Made by a program: the position numbers and the translations under genes
Part shown: positions 1 to 6,164 of the stretch, piece after piece
Layout of the letters: each line of letters begins with the position of its first letter
Numbering within the stretch: the stretch's first letter is position 1
DNA from: Leadbetterella sp.
GTDB taxonomy: Bacteria; Bacteroidota; Bacteroidia; Cytophagales; Spirosomataceae
Assembly (NCBI GenBank): GCA_019638185.1
Contig: JAHBUH010000018.1
Span: 1 to 64,000, forward strand
Direction of reading: 5' to 3'
Length of the DNA stretch: 64,000 bases
The notes under the pieces: generated by a model
The model's input: only the letters and a program-made list of their open reading frames with translations
Told to the model about the DNA's origin: nothing
The model's database searches: none

Positions 1-150
1 GCGGTTAATATCCTTAACAACGGAGCAAATATTAAAACTGTTTCGAGCCTGCTGGGCCACTCCGGGCTGAAACATACAGAGAAATACACCCGGGCCGTGG
101 ATAGCCTTAAAAAAGAGGCGATTAACAGCCTGCCGGAACTAAAACTATAA
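1..150 (+). CDS. Tyrosine recombinase/integrase, C-terminal end (partial)
   Basis: The first 49 codons of the window are open in frame 1 and end in TAA at 148-150; the start lies left of the window. The segment LLGHSGLKHTEKYTRA carries the end of the tyrosine recombinase catalytic domain: the conserved LLGH histidine and, nine residues later, the nucleophilic tyrosine of EKYTR. Family members cut and rejoin DNA at attachment sites to integrate or excise mobile elements. The next gene starts 5 nt downstream and the following genes are phage- or plasmid-like, so this is probably the integrase of the element occupying the left part of the window, rather than chromosomal XerC, which is encoded separately at 42556-43413. 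The family is clear; the exact subfamily cannot be judged from a fragment. Confidence 0.9.
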   Translation, partial: AVNILNNGANIKTVSSLLGHSGLKHTEKYTRAVDSLKKEAINSLPELKL

Positions 151-155
151 AAGAT

Positions 156-815
156 ATGAGGCAAGTATGTAAAGCAGAGAATTTGAAAAAAGATATCTCA
201 GAAATCTGTGATGATTGTCCTATAGGGCCTAGAATATCGGCAAAGATTGAGAGTCAAATTATCGCAAAAGCGAGAGAACGTTATGATTTAATGCCGGAGA
301 CTTTAAATTCGTACATAGAAGATGAGTGTTCTAATGCGATGCAAAAAATGGAGGAACTTATTAATTATGACTTGCAAGGTTGTATTACAGAATATAGTAA
401 TTCTTCCCTAGTGTATATATGGAATAAGGAGCGAATAAAGGCTTTGAGGCGTTTTGAAAAGGAAGTAGAGCTGATAAATCCCAAGCAGATACCTCAGCTA
501 TTTCTGCCTAAAAAACTAGATACTGATAGGGCAAGGATATTATTTAACAAAGCTATACAACAAGGGCTTATAAAGGTGAATGGAGAATATTACGAATGGT
601 TAATGGAGTCTAAAGCATTATTAGCATACTTCACCGAGATAATATATTGCAAGGATGCTGATGGTAAGGATAACTATAAGCGATATCCAGAAAAAGACTT
701 AGACAATCTATTTAGGGAATCCAGATTAGGAAAGGCTCGCGGTCAAATAGCCAGTAACAAAAAGGGGGGGAAGCCCACAAATTTTCAAATCATAGACGAC
801 CTTGTCAATAATTAA
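156..815 (+). CDS. Hypothetical mobile-element protein (219 aa)
   Basis: AT-rich reading frame beginning 5 nt after the integrase stop, so likely co-transcribed with it. I do not recognise a named domain. The N-terminus has a cysteine cluster (C5, then CDDC around residues 18-21). The middle is mostly charged and helical. The C-terminal 40 residues are basic and contain RLGKARGQIASNKKGGK, which looks like a nucleic-acid-binding or partner-binding tail. There is no signal peptide or membrane segment. Its place between integrase and excisionase-like HTH gene suggests a role in the element (regulation, excision or replication accessory), but that is context only. Confidence 0.7.
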   Translation: MRQVCKAENLKKDISEICDDCPIGPRISAKIESQIIAKARERYDLMPETLNSYIEDECSNAMQKMEELINYDLQGCITEYSNSSLVYIWNKERIKALRRFEKEVELINPKQIPQLFLPKKLDTDRARILFNKAIQQGLIKVNGEYYEWLMESKALLAYFTEIIYCKDADGKDNYKRYPEKDLDNLFRESRLGKARGQIASNKKGGKPTNFQIIDDLVNN

Positions 816-820
816 GCGAT

Positions 821-834
821 CCTGAGGGTTGCTT
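821..834 (+). repeat. 14-nt direct repeat, copy 1
   Basis: CCTGAGGGTTGCTT just after the stop of the 219-aa gene. A near-identical copy (13 of 14 bases) lies at 2758-2771, after the replication gene. Both copies sit in short non-coding gaps in the same orientation and bracket the HTH-replication gene block. Confidence 0.6.
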
Positions 835-843
835 TTTATTTAG

Positions 844-926
844 TGTGTTATAGTAGCACCATATAACACTATTTATAGTTTCTTTTCCCCCCTACTTTTG
901 CCAATGCTTTCACGATGAAAGTAGGG
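844..926. promoter_or_regulatory. Nested inverted repeats upstream of the HTH gene (candidate origin or operator)
   Basis: Three inverted repeats are packed here. GTGTTATA at 845-852 pairs with TATAACAC at 862-869. CCCTACTTT at 890-898 pairs with AAAGTAGGG at 918-926. Inside the second, CTTTCA at 907-912 pairs with TGAAAG at 916-921, giving an alternative hairpin. TACTTTTG at 893-900 also matches the Bacteroidota -7 element. The block lies 40 nt before an excisionase-like gene and 0.8 kb before a gene II/X-type nicking initiator, so it could be an operator, a double-strand origin, or both. The structure is seen; the role is inferred. Confidence 0.45.
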
Positions 927-966
927 TGGTGCACAGCCCTTAGTTTTTAATTTAATCGAATTGGAA

Positions 967-1266
967 ATGACTAAGGAGATAAAAGAGCAATTAGACCGGA
1001 TAGAGAATAGTCTTGCGGGACAAAAAGAGGTAATGTCGTTTGAGGAAGCAGCGCAATACACGGGATTGAGTAAAAGTTATCTGTATAAACTCACAAGTGG
1101 AGCTAAAATACCTCACTACAAACCCGCTGGGAAACTATGCTATTTCAACCGCATCGAACTTGACCAATGGTTACAGCAAAATCGGATTAGTACACATGAT
1201 GAGATTGTAAGCAGAGCTCAAACCTATTGCATGACACCTCAAGGCAAGAAAGGAGGTGCACGATGA
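967..1266 (+). CDS. Excisionase-family helix-turn-helix DNA-binding protein
   Basis: 99-residue protein. Residues about 20-75 form the compact MerR-like winged helix of excisionase-family proteins: MSFEEAAQYTGLSKSYLYKL is the HTH, followed by the wing IPHYKPAGKLCYFNRIELDQWL. Proteins of this type bind element DNA to direct excision or regulate element genes. A TTG codon at 961 is an alternative start, but the ATG at 967 is preferred. The stop overlaps the next start as ATGA, so translation is coupled. The gene follows a palindrome-rich region that may hold its own binding site. Confidence 0.85.
   Translation: MTKEIKEQLDRIENSLAGQKEVMSFEEAAQYTGLSKSYLYKLTSGAKIPHYKPAGKLCYFNRIELDQWLQQNRISTHDEIVSRAQTYCMTPQGKKGGAR
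1250..1257 (+). promoter_or_regulatory. Perfect Shine-Dalgarno AAGGAGGT for the 146-aa gene
   Basis: AAGGAGGT lies 5 nt upstream of the ATG at 1263 and is fully complementary to the 16S anti-Shine-Dalgarno ACCUCCUU. Strong SD sequences are rare in Bacteroidota chromosomes. This one helps fix the start of the downstream gene and may mark a gene whose translation depends on ribosome state or on another host. Confidence 0.7.
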
Positions 1267-1703
1267 TACTTACCGATTACTATAAATTCGTGCGCTTGGA
1301 GGAGTTTGATGGACACCAAACTGAAAGATTTGATTGTGTTGCCTCTACAGAGGAGTATCCTAGCTTTGAGGTTTTGAGAAATAGAAAAACAGACAAATTG
1401 CATATCTATCTCATAAATACACCTTGTTGGTTTAAAATCAAAATTGATCAGAAATCAAGTAAAGCCATTATACATAATCGAAATATATCTGTTGTGTATA
1501 TGCCTGATACAACCAAACCTTTTGGCTATGGTGATTTTGTTGGTACCCAGGATGCTTTACTATTTAACTTTAGTGAGGAGGGGCGCACATTGGAAGTATT
1601 TGTGGCTAGGGGGGAGAAGTCAATTAGTCATTGCCTTTACACCTTTATACTTGATGGAGAACTTAATGAGGAGATTGATGCACTCCGCCAACAGGCTAAA
1701 TAG
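1263..1703 (+). CDS. Hypothetical element protein (146 aa)
   Basis: Starts at the ATG that overlaps the HTH gene stop (ATGA) behind a perfect AAGGAGGT; the reading frame is open from 1227 but this start is far better supported. No known domain is recognised. The predicted character is a soluble beta-rich protein (LHIYLINTPCWFKIKI; NISVVYMPDTTKPFGYGDF) with an acidic C-terminus. It sits directly before the replication initiator, and in phage/plasmid gene II/X neighbourhoods this slot is often filled by small accessory proteins. Function is not assigned. Confidence 0.7.
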   Translation: MILTDYYKFVRLEEFDGHQTERFDCVASTEEYPSFEVLRNRKTDKLHIYLINTPCWFKIKIDQKSSKAIIHNRNISVVYMPDTTKPFGYGDFVGTQDALLFNFSEEGRTLEVFVARGEKSISHCLYTFILDGELNEEIDALRQQAK

Positions 1704-1713
1704 CTCTATTAAG

Positions 1714-2706
1714 ATGTATTTAGTAACCGAATCGGTAACCGTGATGGTAGATACAATTAATATGAGGAGGAGAGGAGGTGTCTCTAAGACCGAGCGCAAA
1801 AGGTTGGAAGGACGTCTTAGAAATCGAAGCTCGCACTATTTTGAAAAGAGCGGGCAGGGGGTTGTAAAAGGCTTCTTGCCTAATCTCAATGGTCTTCCGG
1901 ATACTGATTTAAAAGTTACTATATCGGAAAATAGTGTTAAAATAGGCGAAACAAGCCTATGCAAATGGTTTTTAGGCAATAACCTCTATACAATGACTGC
2001 AAGAGATTTAAAGCATGCGATTGAAGCGATTGGAGACTTGCTTCATTTACCTATGGATGGGTTCGAGGTGGCCCGTCTTGATGTGGGGCATAATCTGATA
2101 ATGGAATACTCTGTTGCGGGTTACTTGAATCAACTTGGAGCTTTAGCCCGTCATGACAGACAACGAATGTCGGCAACCGGATTGTACTATAAAACCGCAT
2201 TAAGAACCGTGGTGCTCTATGACAAGATAGAGGAGTGTCGGAAGAATCGTGGCGTTATTCCTACTGAATATGCGGGACATGATGTGTTGAGACTTGAGGT
2301 AAGGTTTTTGAATCGGGTGGCGGCACAATTGGGCTACAGAAGTATAACAGCGGAAATGCTTAAATGTACTGAACTGTATCGAAAGTTGCTGGACAAGTGG
2401 GCAGAATACTATTGGACTGTGGATAAGATTAATGATGTTATGATAGATTTTAGAGGGATAAAAACAAAGAGAGAGCTGTATCAGACAGGGGTGGCAAAAC
2501 TCGTGGAGGAGGCAGGTGGTGAATTGGGGTTTTTAGACCAAATATCCGAGGCTCAAACTTTGGGAGACTTGACTAAGAAGCAGGCGCACGACCTTAGAGG
2601 TGCAGTCAAATTTTCATGCAGGGGTTCACTAACGACAAGGCCTAATAATCTGATAACGGAGCTTGAAGACAAAGTTAGAGATGCAGTTAAATTGCTTGGT
2701 GAATAA
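1714..2706 (+). CDS. Phage/plasmid replication initiator, gene II/X family
   Basis: 330 residues from the ATG at 1714. The pattern VTESVTVMVDTINM near the N-terminus, EVARLDVGHNLIM and EYSVAGYLNQLG in the middle, LYYKTALRTVVLYDKIEE, and VLRLEVRF match my memory of the gene II/X replication proteins of filamentous phages and related plasmids (Phage_CRI/Phage_X families). These nick a double-strand origin to start rolling-circle replication. ATG 1678 is an in-frame alternative with GAGGAG upstream, which would overlap the previous gene by 26 nt. Together with the recombinase and excisionase-like genes it suggests an integrative element that replicates as a circle. The family call is by motif only. 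Confidence 0.75.
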   Translation: MYLVTESVTVMVDTINMRRRGGVSKTERKRLEGRLRNRSSHYFEKSGQGVVKGFLPNLNGLPDTDLKVTISENSVKIGETSLCKWFLGNNLYTMTARDLKHAIEAIGDLLHLPMDGFEVARLDVGHNLIMEYSVAGYLNQLGALARHDRQRMSATGLYYKTALRTVVLYDKIEECRKNRGVIPTEYAGHDVLRLEVRFLNRVAAQLGYRSITAEMLKCTELYRKLLDKWAEYYWTVDKINDVMIDFRGIKTKRELYQTGVAKLVEEAGGELGFLDQISEAQTLGDLTKKQAHDLRGAVKFSCRGSLTTRPNNLITELEDKVRDAVKLLGE

Positions 2707-2757
2707 AACCGTTTTTAGCCCATTTCTGAGGTGTTTATTAGTACTATCAGCTTTATT

Positions 2758-2771
2758 CCTGAGAGTTGCTT
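2758..2771 (+). repeat. 14-nt direct repeat, copy 2
   Basis: CCTGAGAGTTGCTT, matching the copy at 821-834 with one difference. It lies 52 nt after the replication-gene stop, in the 132-nt gap before the next gene. Confidence 0.6.
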
Positions 2772-2838
2772 AAAATCAAAATTTAGACAAATTAACTCTG
2801 GCTAAAAATATGAAAACTACATTAAAATAGATTGATTT

Positions 2839-3168
2839 ATGGCTCAGAAGAAAGGACAAACCGGCAACCCTAATGGCAGACCCAAAGGGAGCCCAAACAA
2901 GATAACTATGGAATTGAGAGGGTGGGTCGCTCAATTGATAGACGACAACCGTGAGCAACTTGAGGCGGATTTGAAAATGCTCGACCCTAAAGATCGGTGG
3001 GCTGTTATTGAGAAGTTGATGCAGTACACTATTCCAAAAGTGCAGAGTACTGAAATGAAGATAGACCTCAACGACTTAACAGAGGCTCAATTAGATGAAT
3101 TAATTAACCGAATGATGAATGGACAGGAAAGAGAAAGCACAGCTACTACAAAGGTTGAACTGTGGTAG
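2839..3168 (+). CDS. Small protein with GNPNGRPKGSPNK (DUF5681-like) N-terminus
   Basis: 109 residues. The N-terminal GQTGNPNGRPKGSPNK is the signature of the DUF5681-type domain found in phage and mobile-element proteins, often near terminase small subunits or ParB-like genes. The rest is helical (RWAVIEKLMQYTIPK, LTEAQLDELINRMM) and acidic. The C-terminus overlaps the next gene by 50 nt in a different frame. A DNA-binding or packaging-related role is plausible from the family context, but no activity can be assigned. Confidence 0.75.
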   Translation: MAQKKGQTGNPNGRPKGSPNKITMELRGWVAQLIDDNREQLEADLKMLDPKDRWAVIEKLMQYTIPKVQSTEMKIDLNDLTEAQLDELINRMMNGQERESTATTKVELW

Positions 3169-3484
3169 CATTACATTAGAGGAGTTCCGTGAGGAGGTAA
3201 GTAAAGAATGGGCAAAGCCTCCGCCAGTTCTTGGTGGGCCGATAGTGGCAATGATACATCAAGCAAAGACAGAGCGGCCTGAGGCTTATGAGAAATTAAA
3301 CAGGCTTGAGTTTGATGAGAGTAATAATGACCTTTTGATGGCTTGTGCAGATTGTCTGCAAACAAGACCAGCCGCCATGAAAGGTATTTCAAGGTGTTGT
3401 GAGTACAAAGACCCCGATGATCCAATATGCATTGAATGTGGAGCTATAAAGGTTGCGCCTATTCCGGAATTTCTATTTAAATAA
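3119..3484 (+). CDS. Cysteine-containing hypothetical element protein (121 aa)
   Basis: Starts at an ATG inside the end of the preceding gene (50-nt overlap), so translation is probably coupled. The N-terminal half is helical and charged. The C-terminal half carries six cysteines (CADCLQ, RCCEYKDPDDPICIECGA), spaced like a zinc-binding module. No family is recognised. It is the last recognisable gene of the element block and is followed by a hairpin at 3521-3550. Confidence 0.65.
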   Translation: MDRKEKAQLLQRLNCGSITLEEFREEVSKEWAKPPPVLGGPIVAMIHQAKTERPEAYEKLNRLEFDESNNDLLMACADCLQTRPAAMKGISRCCEYKDPDDPICIECGAIKVAPIPEFLFK

Positions 3485-4089
3485 GTTTACTTATATATGC
3501 ACTACATAAAATAGCATTTAGTCCATGCCCTTTGTTTTAATGGTATGGACAGGAGGTTAGATTTTTTTGTATTATTATAAAGATAATAATATATGAAACC
3601 AACTTGAAAAAGTGTAATTAACTGAAAATAAGATAATTAATTAATAAACTCCTTGATCCCCCCTCAGTAAAGAAGAATATTGTATAGAATTAATATAGAG
3701 TTTTTGGATTATCAACTGGAAAACGGGGTAAACCTTATTCTCTCTAATTTTAAATGTTCTAATCTTTAGAGGGAAAATCAAAAGTAAAAAAATACAAGTG
3801 ACCTCCCCCCCTCCAAATACTAAATCTTTGATGGAATATTGTAATTTTGTATCGGTATTTTTATAATATTGTGTATGAATATTATAAAAGGAAGATAATT
3901 TTCTCATATTTAGCGATTATAAAAATATAAATGGCAATTAGACTGAATTGGGAAAAGTTATTTTAAGCCAAAAGCGTATCTAGCTTTGGACAATGTAAGT
4001 CGAAAAAAGTAGAAGAATCACAATCTATATATCTTATCTGCGGTGTGCCATTTCCGATATTGTTTAATAAGAATTAACCTTTAAAACCA
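3485..4089. other. 605-bp AT-rich gap without a convincing gene
   Basis: Very AT-rich. A hairpin at 3521-3550 follows the last element gene. A minus-strand frame at 3641-3907 has no start context or recognisable protein character. No tRNA, repeat array or clear Bacteroidota promoter was found. The gap probably contains the promoter of the lipoprotein gene at 4090 and could contain the right end of the mobile element. Confidence 0.5.
3521..3565 (+). terminator. Possible terminator after the element gene block
   Basis: GTCCATGCC (3521-3529) pairs with GGTATGGAC (3542-3550; 8 of 9 Watson-Crick pairs plus one G-T). A run of T begins about 11 nt later. The position, 37 nt after the stop at 3484, fits, but the displaced T-run makes it imperfect. 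Confidence 0.35.
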
Positions 4090-4647
4090 ATGAGATTCAA
4101 TTTTTTAATTTTTATAGTGATTTCTTCCCTTTTCTTTGGATGTGGTAATCAAAACAAAGCAAAAGAAACAGATAATGTTTTATCCGGAAATATTTTGACT
4201 GATGAAGCTAAACTTGACATGTTAAAAACAGAAGCGTCAAGATTACGAGGGGGAGGGTCAATTAAAAATGTAGAATTAAATGGTGGAAAAGCAACTATAA
4301 TCTACGTTTCAAATTATAAAGAATATAAAGAAATAAACCCTCAATCTTCTTTGACGGAAGTTGAATTAAATGGATATTGGGAAACAGAAGATTCTATTCA
4401 AAAAGCATTAAATGATGGTTCTGTAAGGATAATGAGAAAACTTGACTTCATTAGCGAAGTGAATATTATATTACCTTTCAATGAAAACATCTATGAAATA
4501 TCCGTCAACAGACTAGAATTGGAAAGATTTGTAGGAAAAGACTTCAAAACAATTGAGGAAAACTGGGATACATTATTTTCCAATCCATATGTCTATGACA
4601 AAAATGGAAGACAAGTATTCTTTGAAAAATTTGGAGCAAAAAAGTAA
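4090..4647 (+). CDS. AT-rich predicted lipoprotein, unknown function
   Basis: 185 residues. The N-terminus is a type II signal peptide: a basic start, a hydrophobic core (FLIFIVISSLFF) and the lipobox FGC with the cysteine near residue 18, followed by a charged linker. The mature part is mixed alpha/beta and contains repeated KNVELNGGKATII and LTEVELNGYWE segments but no named domain. It ends 72 nt before another AT-rich envelope gene, and both differ strongly in base composition from the core genes beyond 6100. Probably acquired cargo anchored in the periplasm or outer membrane; function unknown. Confidence 0.75.
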   Translation: MRFNFLIFIVISSLFFGCGNQNKAKETDNVLSGNILTDEAKLDMLKTEASRLRGGGSIKNVELNGGKATIIYVSNYKEYKEINPQSSLTEVELNGYWETEDSIQKALNDGSVRIMRKLDFISEVNIILPFNENIYEISVNRLELERFVGKDFKTIEENWDTLFSNPYVYDKNGRQVFFEKFGAKK

Positions 4648-4719
4648 TAAAGGTATTTTAATCAAGTCAGATTGTTTAGCTCTCTGAAATCAGGATAGGA
4701 TACATTATAATAAAAAACT

Positions 4720-5622
4720 ATGACAACAATTTTAGCATTTTTGAGCTTCGCGCTTTTCATCACATTAATTGTCGGACTCGTGAAACCGTCGTTGATTTTA
4801 CGATGGACAAACAAACCGACCAGATTAAAAGTATTTGGTTATTGGGTTTTGGCAGCTTTCCTAATAGGAATAATTACAGTTGCAACGGAAAATGATCAAG
4901 AGAAAGCAAAATCTAGTATCGAAGCTGCAAAGAACTACATTGAAAAAGAAAACTATTCAAGCGCCATTTCAAAATTAGAAAATATTGACAAAGAAAATCC
5001 ATTATATTCAGAAGCGCAGCTACTTCTTCAAAAAGTAGATAGTCTTAACAAAATAACAGAAGGAGAAAGGCAACTTGCAAAGGAAGTGGAAACGAAGAAA
5101 GTTGCAGAAGATAAAAAAAATAACCAGAAAGAACGACTTGAACGTGAAATTAAGTCAGTAAATGACGGAGTGGACTTTTCAACATATCGTGGTACAATTG
5201 ACGCATTACAAATGGAGCTTGTTCTTTTTGGAACTTGGGCTAATATCATAAGTGAAGGAGAAAATTCGAATGACCCAGAAGTTCAGAAATTGACAAAACA
5301 ACTTAAAGCGAAAGTTGTCAGTATGCAGATAAAAGAATTTCCGAAATTAAGAAAGGATTATTCTAATATTGTTGCAAAAAAGATGTGGGAGAATGATATA
5401 GAAGTTACTGTAGATGGAGCGAATAACAAATATATTAACTTTTCAGGTGGAATATTCGCTGCAAATAAGAATAAGCAGGATTTTCAAAATGAAGTCCACA
5501 AAGTTTTGGAAATGTTCAGATTTAATCAGTCAAGATATAGATGGTATAAGGGAGCTGATGAATATACTTATTGGACAATTTACGAAGGAAAGGATTCTGA
5601 CTTGGTTGCATTTGACAAATAA
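4720..5622 (+). CDS. AT-rich membrane protein with two N-terminal TM helices and a TPR-like/coiled-coil region
   Basis: 300 residues. Hydrophobic segments at about 3-25 and 42-60 flank a short basic loop (LRWTNKPTRLKVFGYW). Residues about 65-110 (AAKNYIEKENYSSAISKLEN) look like a TPR-type helical repeat, and 110-150 is a Lys/Glu-rich coiled coil. The C-terminal 150 residues form a soluble domain of unknown fold ending YWTIYEGKDSDLVAFDK. Similar hypothetical proteins exist in Flavobacteriia-like genomes, but I know of no function. It shares the low-GC composition of the preceding lipoprotein gene and probably the same origin. Confidence 0.75.
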   Translation: MTTILAFLSFALFITLIVGLVKPSLILRWTNKPTRLKVFGYWVLAAFLIGIITVATENDQEKAKSSIEAAKNYIEKENYSSAISKLENIDKENPLYSEAQLLLQKVDSLNKITEGERQLAKEVETKKVAEDKKNNQKERLEREIKSVNDGVDFSTYRGTIDALQMELVLFGTWANIISEGENSNDPEVQKLTKQLKAKVVSMQIKEFPKLRKDYSNIVAKKMWENDIEVTVDGANNKYINFSGGIFAANKNKQDFQNEVHKVLEMFRFNQSRYRWYKGADEYTYWTIYEGKDSDLVAFDK

Positions 5623-5726
5623 AAAGAAAACGTGTGTCAAAATCGGTAGCTGTAGAGCAAAGCCCTCCATTAACTTGCTCGGTCAGGGATTTAAATAGAC
5701 TTCTTGAACTGAGAAAATTGCATCCT

Positions 5727-5930
5727 ATGAGACCGGGAATTACATTCTTTACAAGCATACAGTAGAGAGTGATAAACGGTATAGTACAGATTGGAGTGCC
5801 CAAAGAATTAGTATTAATAGCATGGGGAAGCCCTAGAAATATCAATAAATCTAGTACGGGATTAGAGCAATAGTGCTATAACAAGGATTGCTTATATTTT
5901 GATGGTAATATTCTAAAAGCATACAATTAA
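5727..5930 (+). pseudogene. Decayed gene for a small secreted BamE/SmpA-like domain
   Basis: One frame from ATG 5727 to TAA 5928-5930 is interrupted by TAG at 5763 and 5871. Read through, it gives IGVPKELVLIAWGSPRNINK followed by STGLEQ, stop, CYNKDCLYFDGNILKAYN. This resembles the common Bacteroidota module of the form G(M/V)(S/T)KEEV..WG.P..IN...T..G..EQWVY..YLYF.NG.L, where the second stop replaces the conserved W of EQW (TGG to TAG). Known modules of this type sit in small lipoproteins or membrane proteins. The resemblance is by eye and the fragment is short, so the call is tentative. Confidence 0.4.
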
Positions 5931-5980
5931 TCAGATGTTTTGTTACAGAGTACACTTTTAGTACACCTTGATAAAATGGA

Positions 5981-6015
5981 AAACCCTGCTAATCAATTAA
6001 ATAGCAGGGTTTTTT
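5981..6015. terminator. Intrinsic terminator between the island and tRNA-Leu
   Basis: AAACCCTGCT (5981-5990) pairs with AGCAGGGTTT (6003-6012) around a 12-nt loop. The T-run follows on the plus strand and an A-run precedes it, so it can end transcripts from both sides: island genes on plus and tRNA-Leu on minus. Confidence 0.75.
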
Positions 6016-6017
6016 CG

Positions 6018-6101
6018 TACCCGGGGCCGGGATCGAACCGGCACGAGTTTAACCTCATTGGTGTTTGAGACCAACGCGTCTACCAATTCCGCCACCCGGG
6101 C
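6018..6101 (-). tRNA. tRNA-Leu (anticodon CAA)
   Basis: Reading the minus strand from 6101, a 7-bp acceptor stem begins GCCCGGG and closes with CCCGGGU (first pair G-U). The D-arm region is GGCGGAATTGGTAGACGC. The anticodon arm is TTGGT, loop CTCAAAC, ACCAA, giving anticodon CAA, which reads UUG. A long variable arm typical of class II tRNAs follows, then the T arm GCCGG-TTCGATC-CCGGC. CCA is not encoded. The 3' end faces the mobile-element region, the usual arrangement when an integrase targets a tRNA 3' end. Confidence 0.95.
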
Positions 6102-6117
6102 GTCGCGTTTGGGAATG

Positions 6118-6148
6118 CAAAAGTAGAGGTTGTTATGTTACCTAACAA
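6118..6148 (-). promoter_or_regulatory. Promoter of tRNA-Leu
   Basis: On the minus strand, TTG (6148-6146), a 20-nt spacer and TACTTTTG (6125-6118) match the Bacteroidota -33/-7 consensus. Predicted transcription start is near 6114, 13 nt before the mature tRNA end. Confidence 0.6.
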
Positions 6149-6164
6149 GTTTTTGGAGCGTTTT

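Noticed and set aside
3641-3907. Minus-strand frame in the AT-rich gap
   Set aside because: AT-rich random-looking protein without signal, domain or start context; long stop-free stretches are not significant evidence here.
5522-5845. Minus-strand frame across the end of the membrane-protein gene
   Set aside because: Overlaps two plus-strand signals (gene end and decayed module) and shows no protein features.
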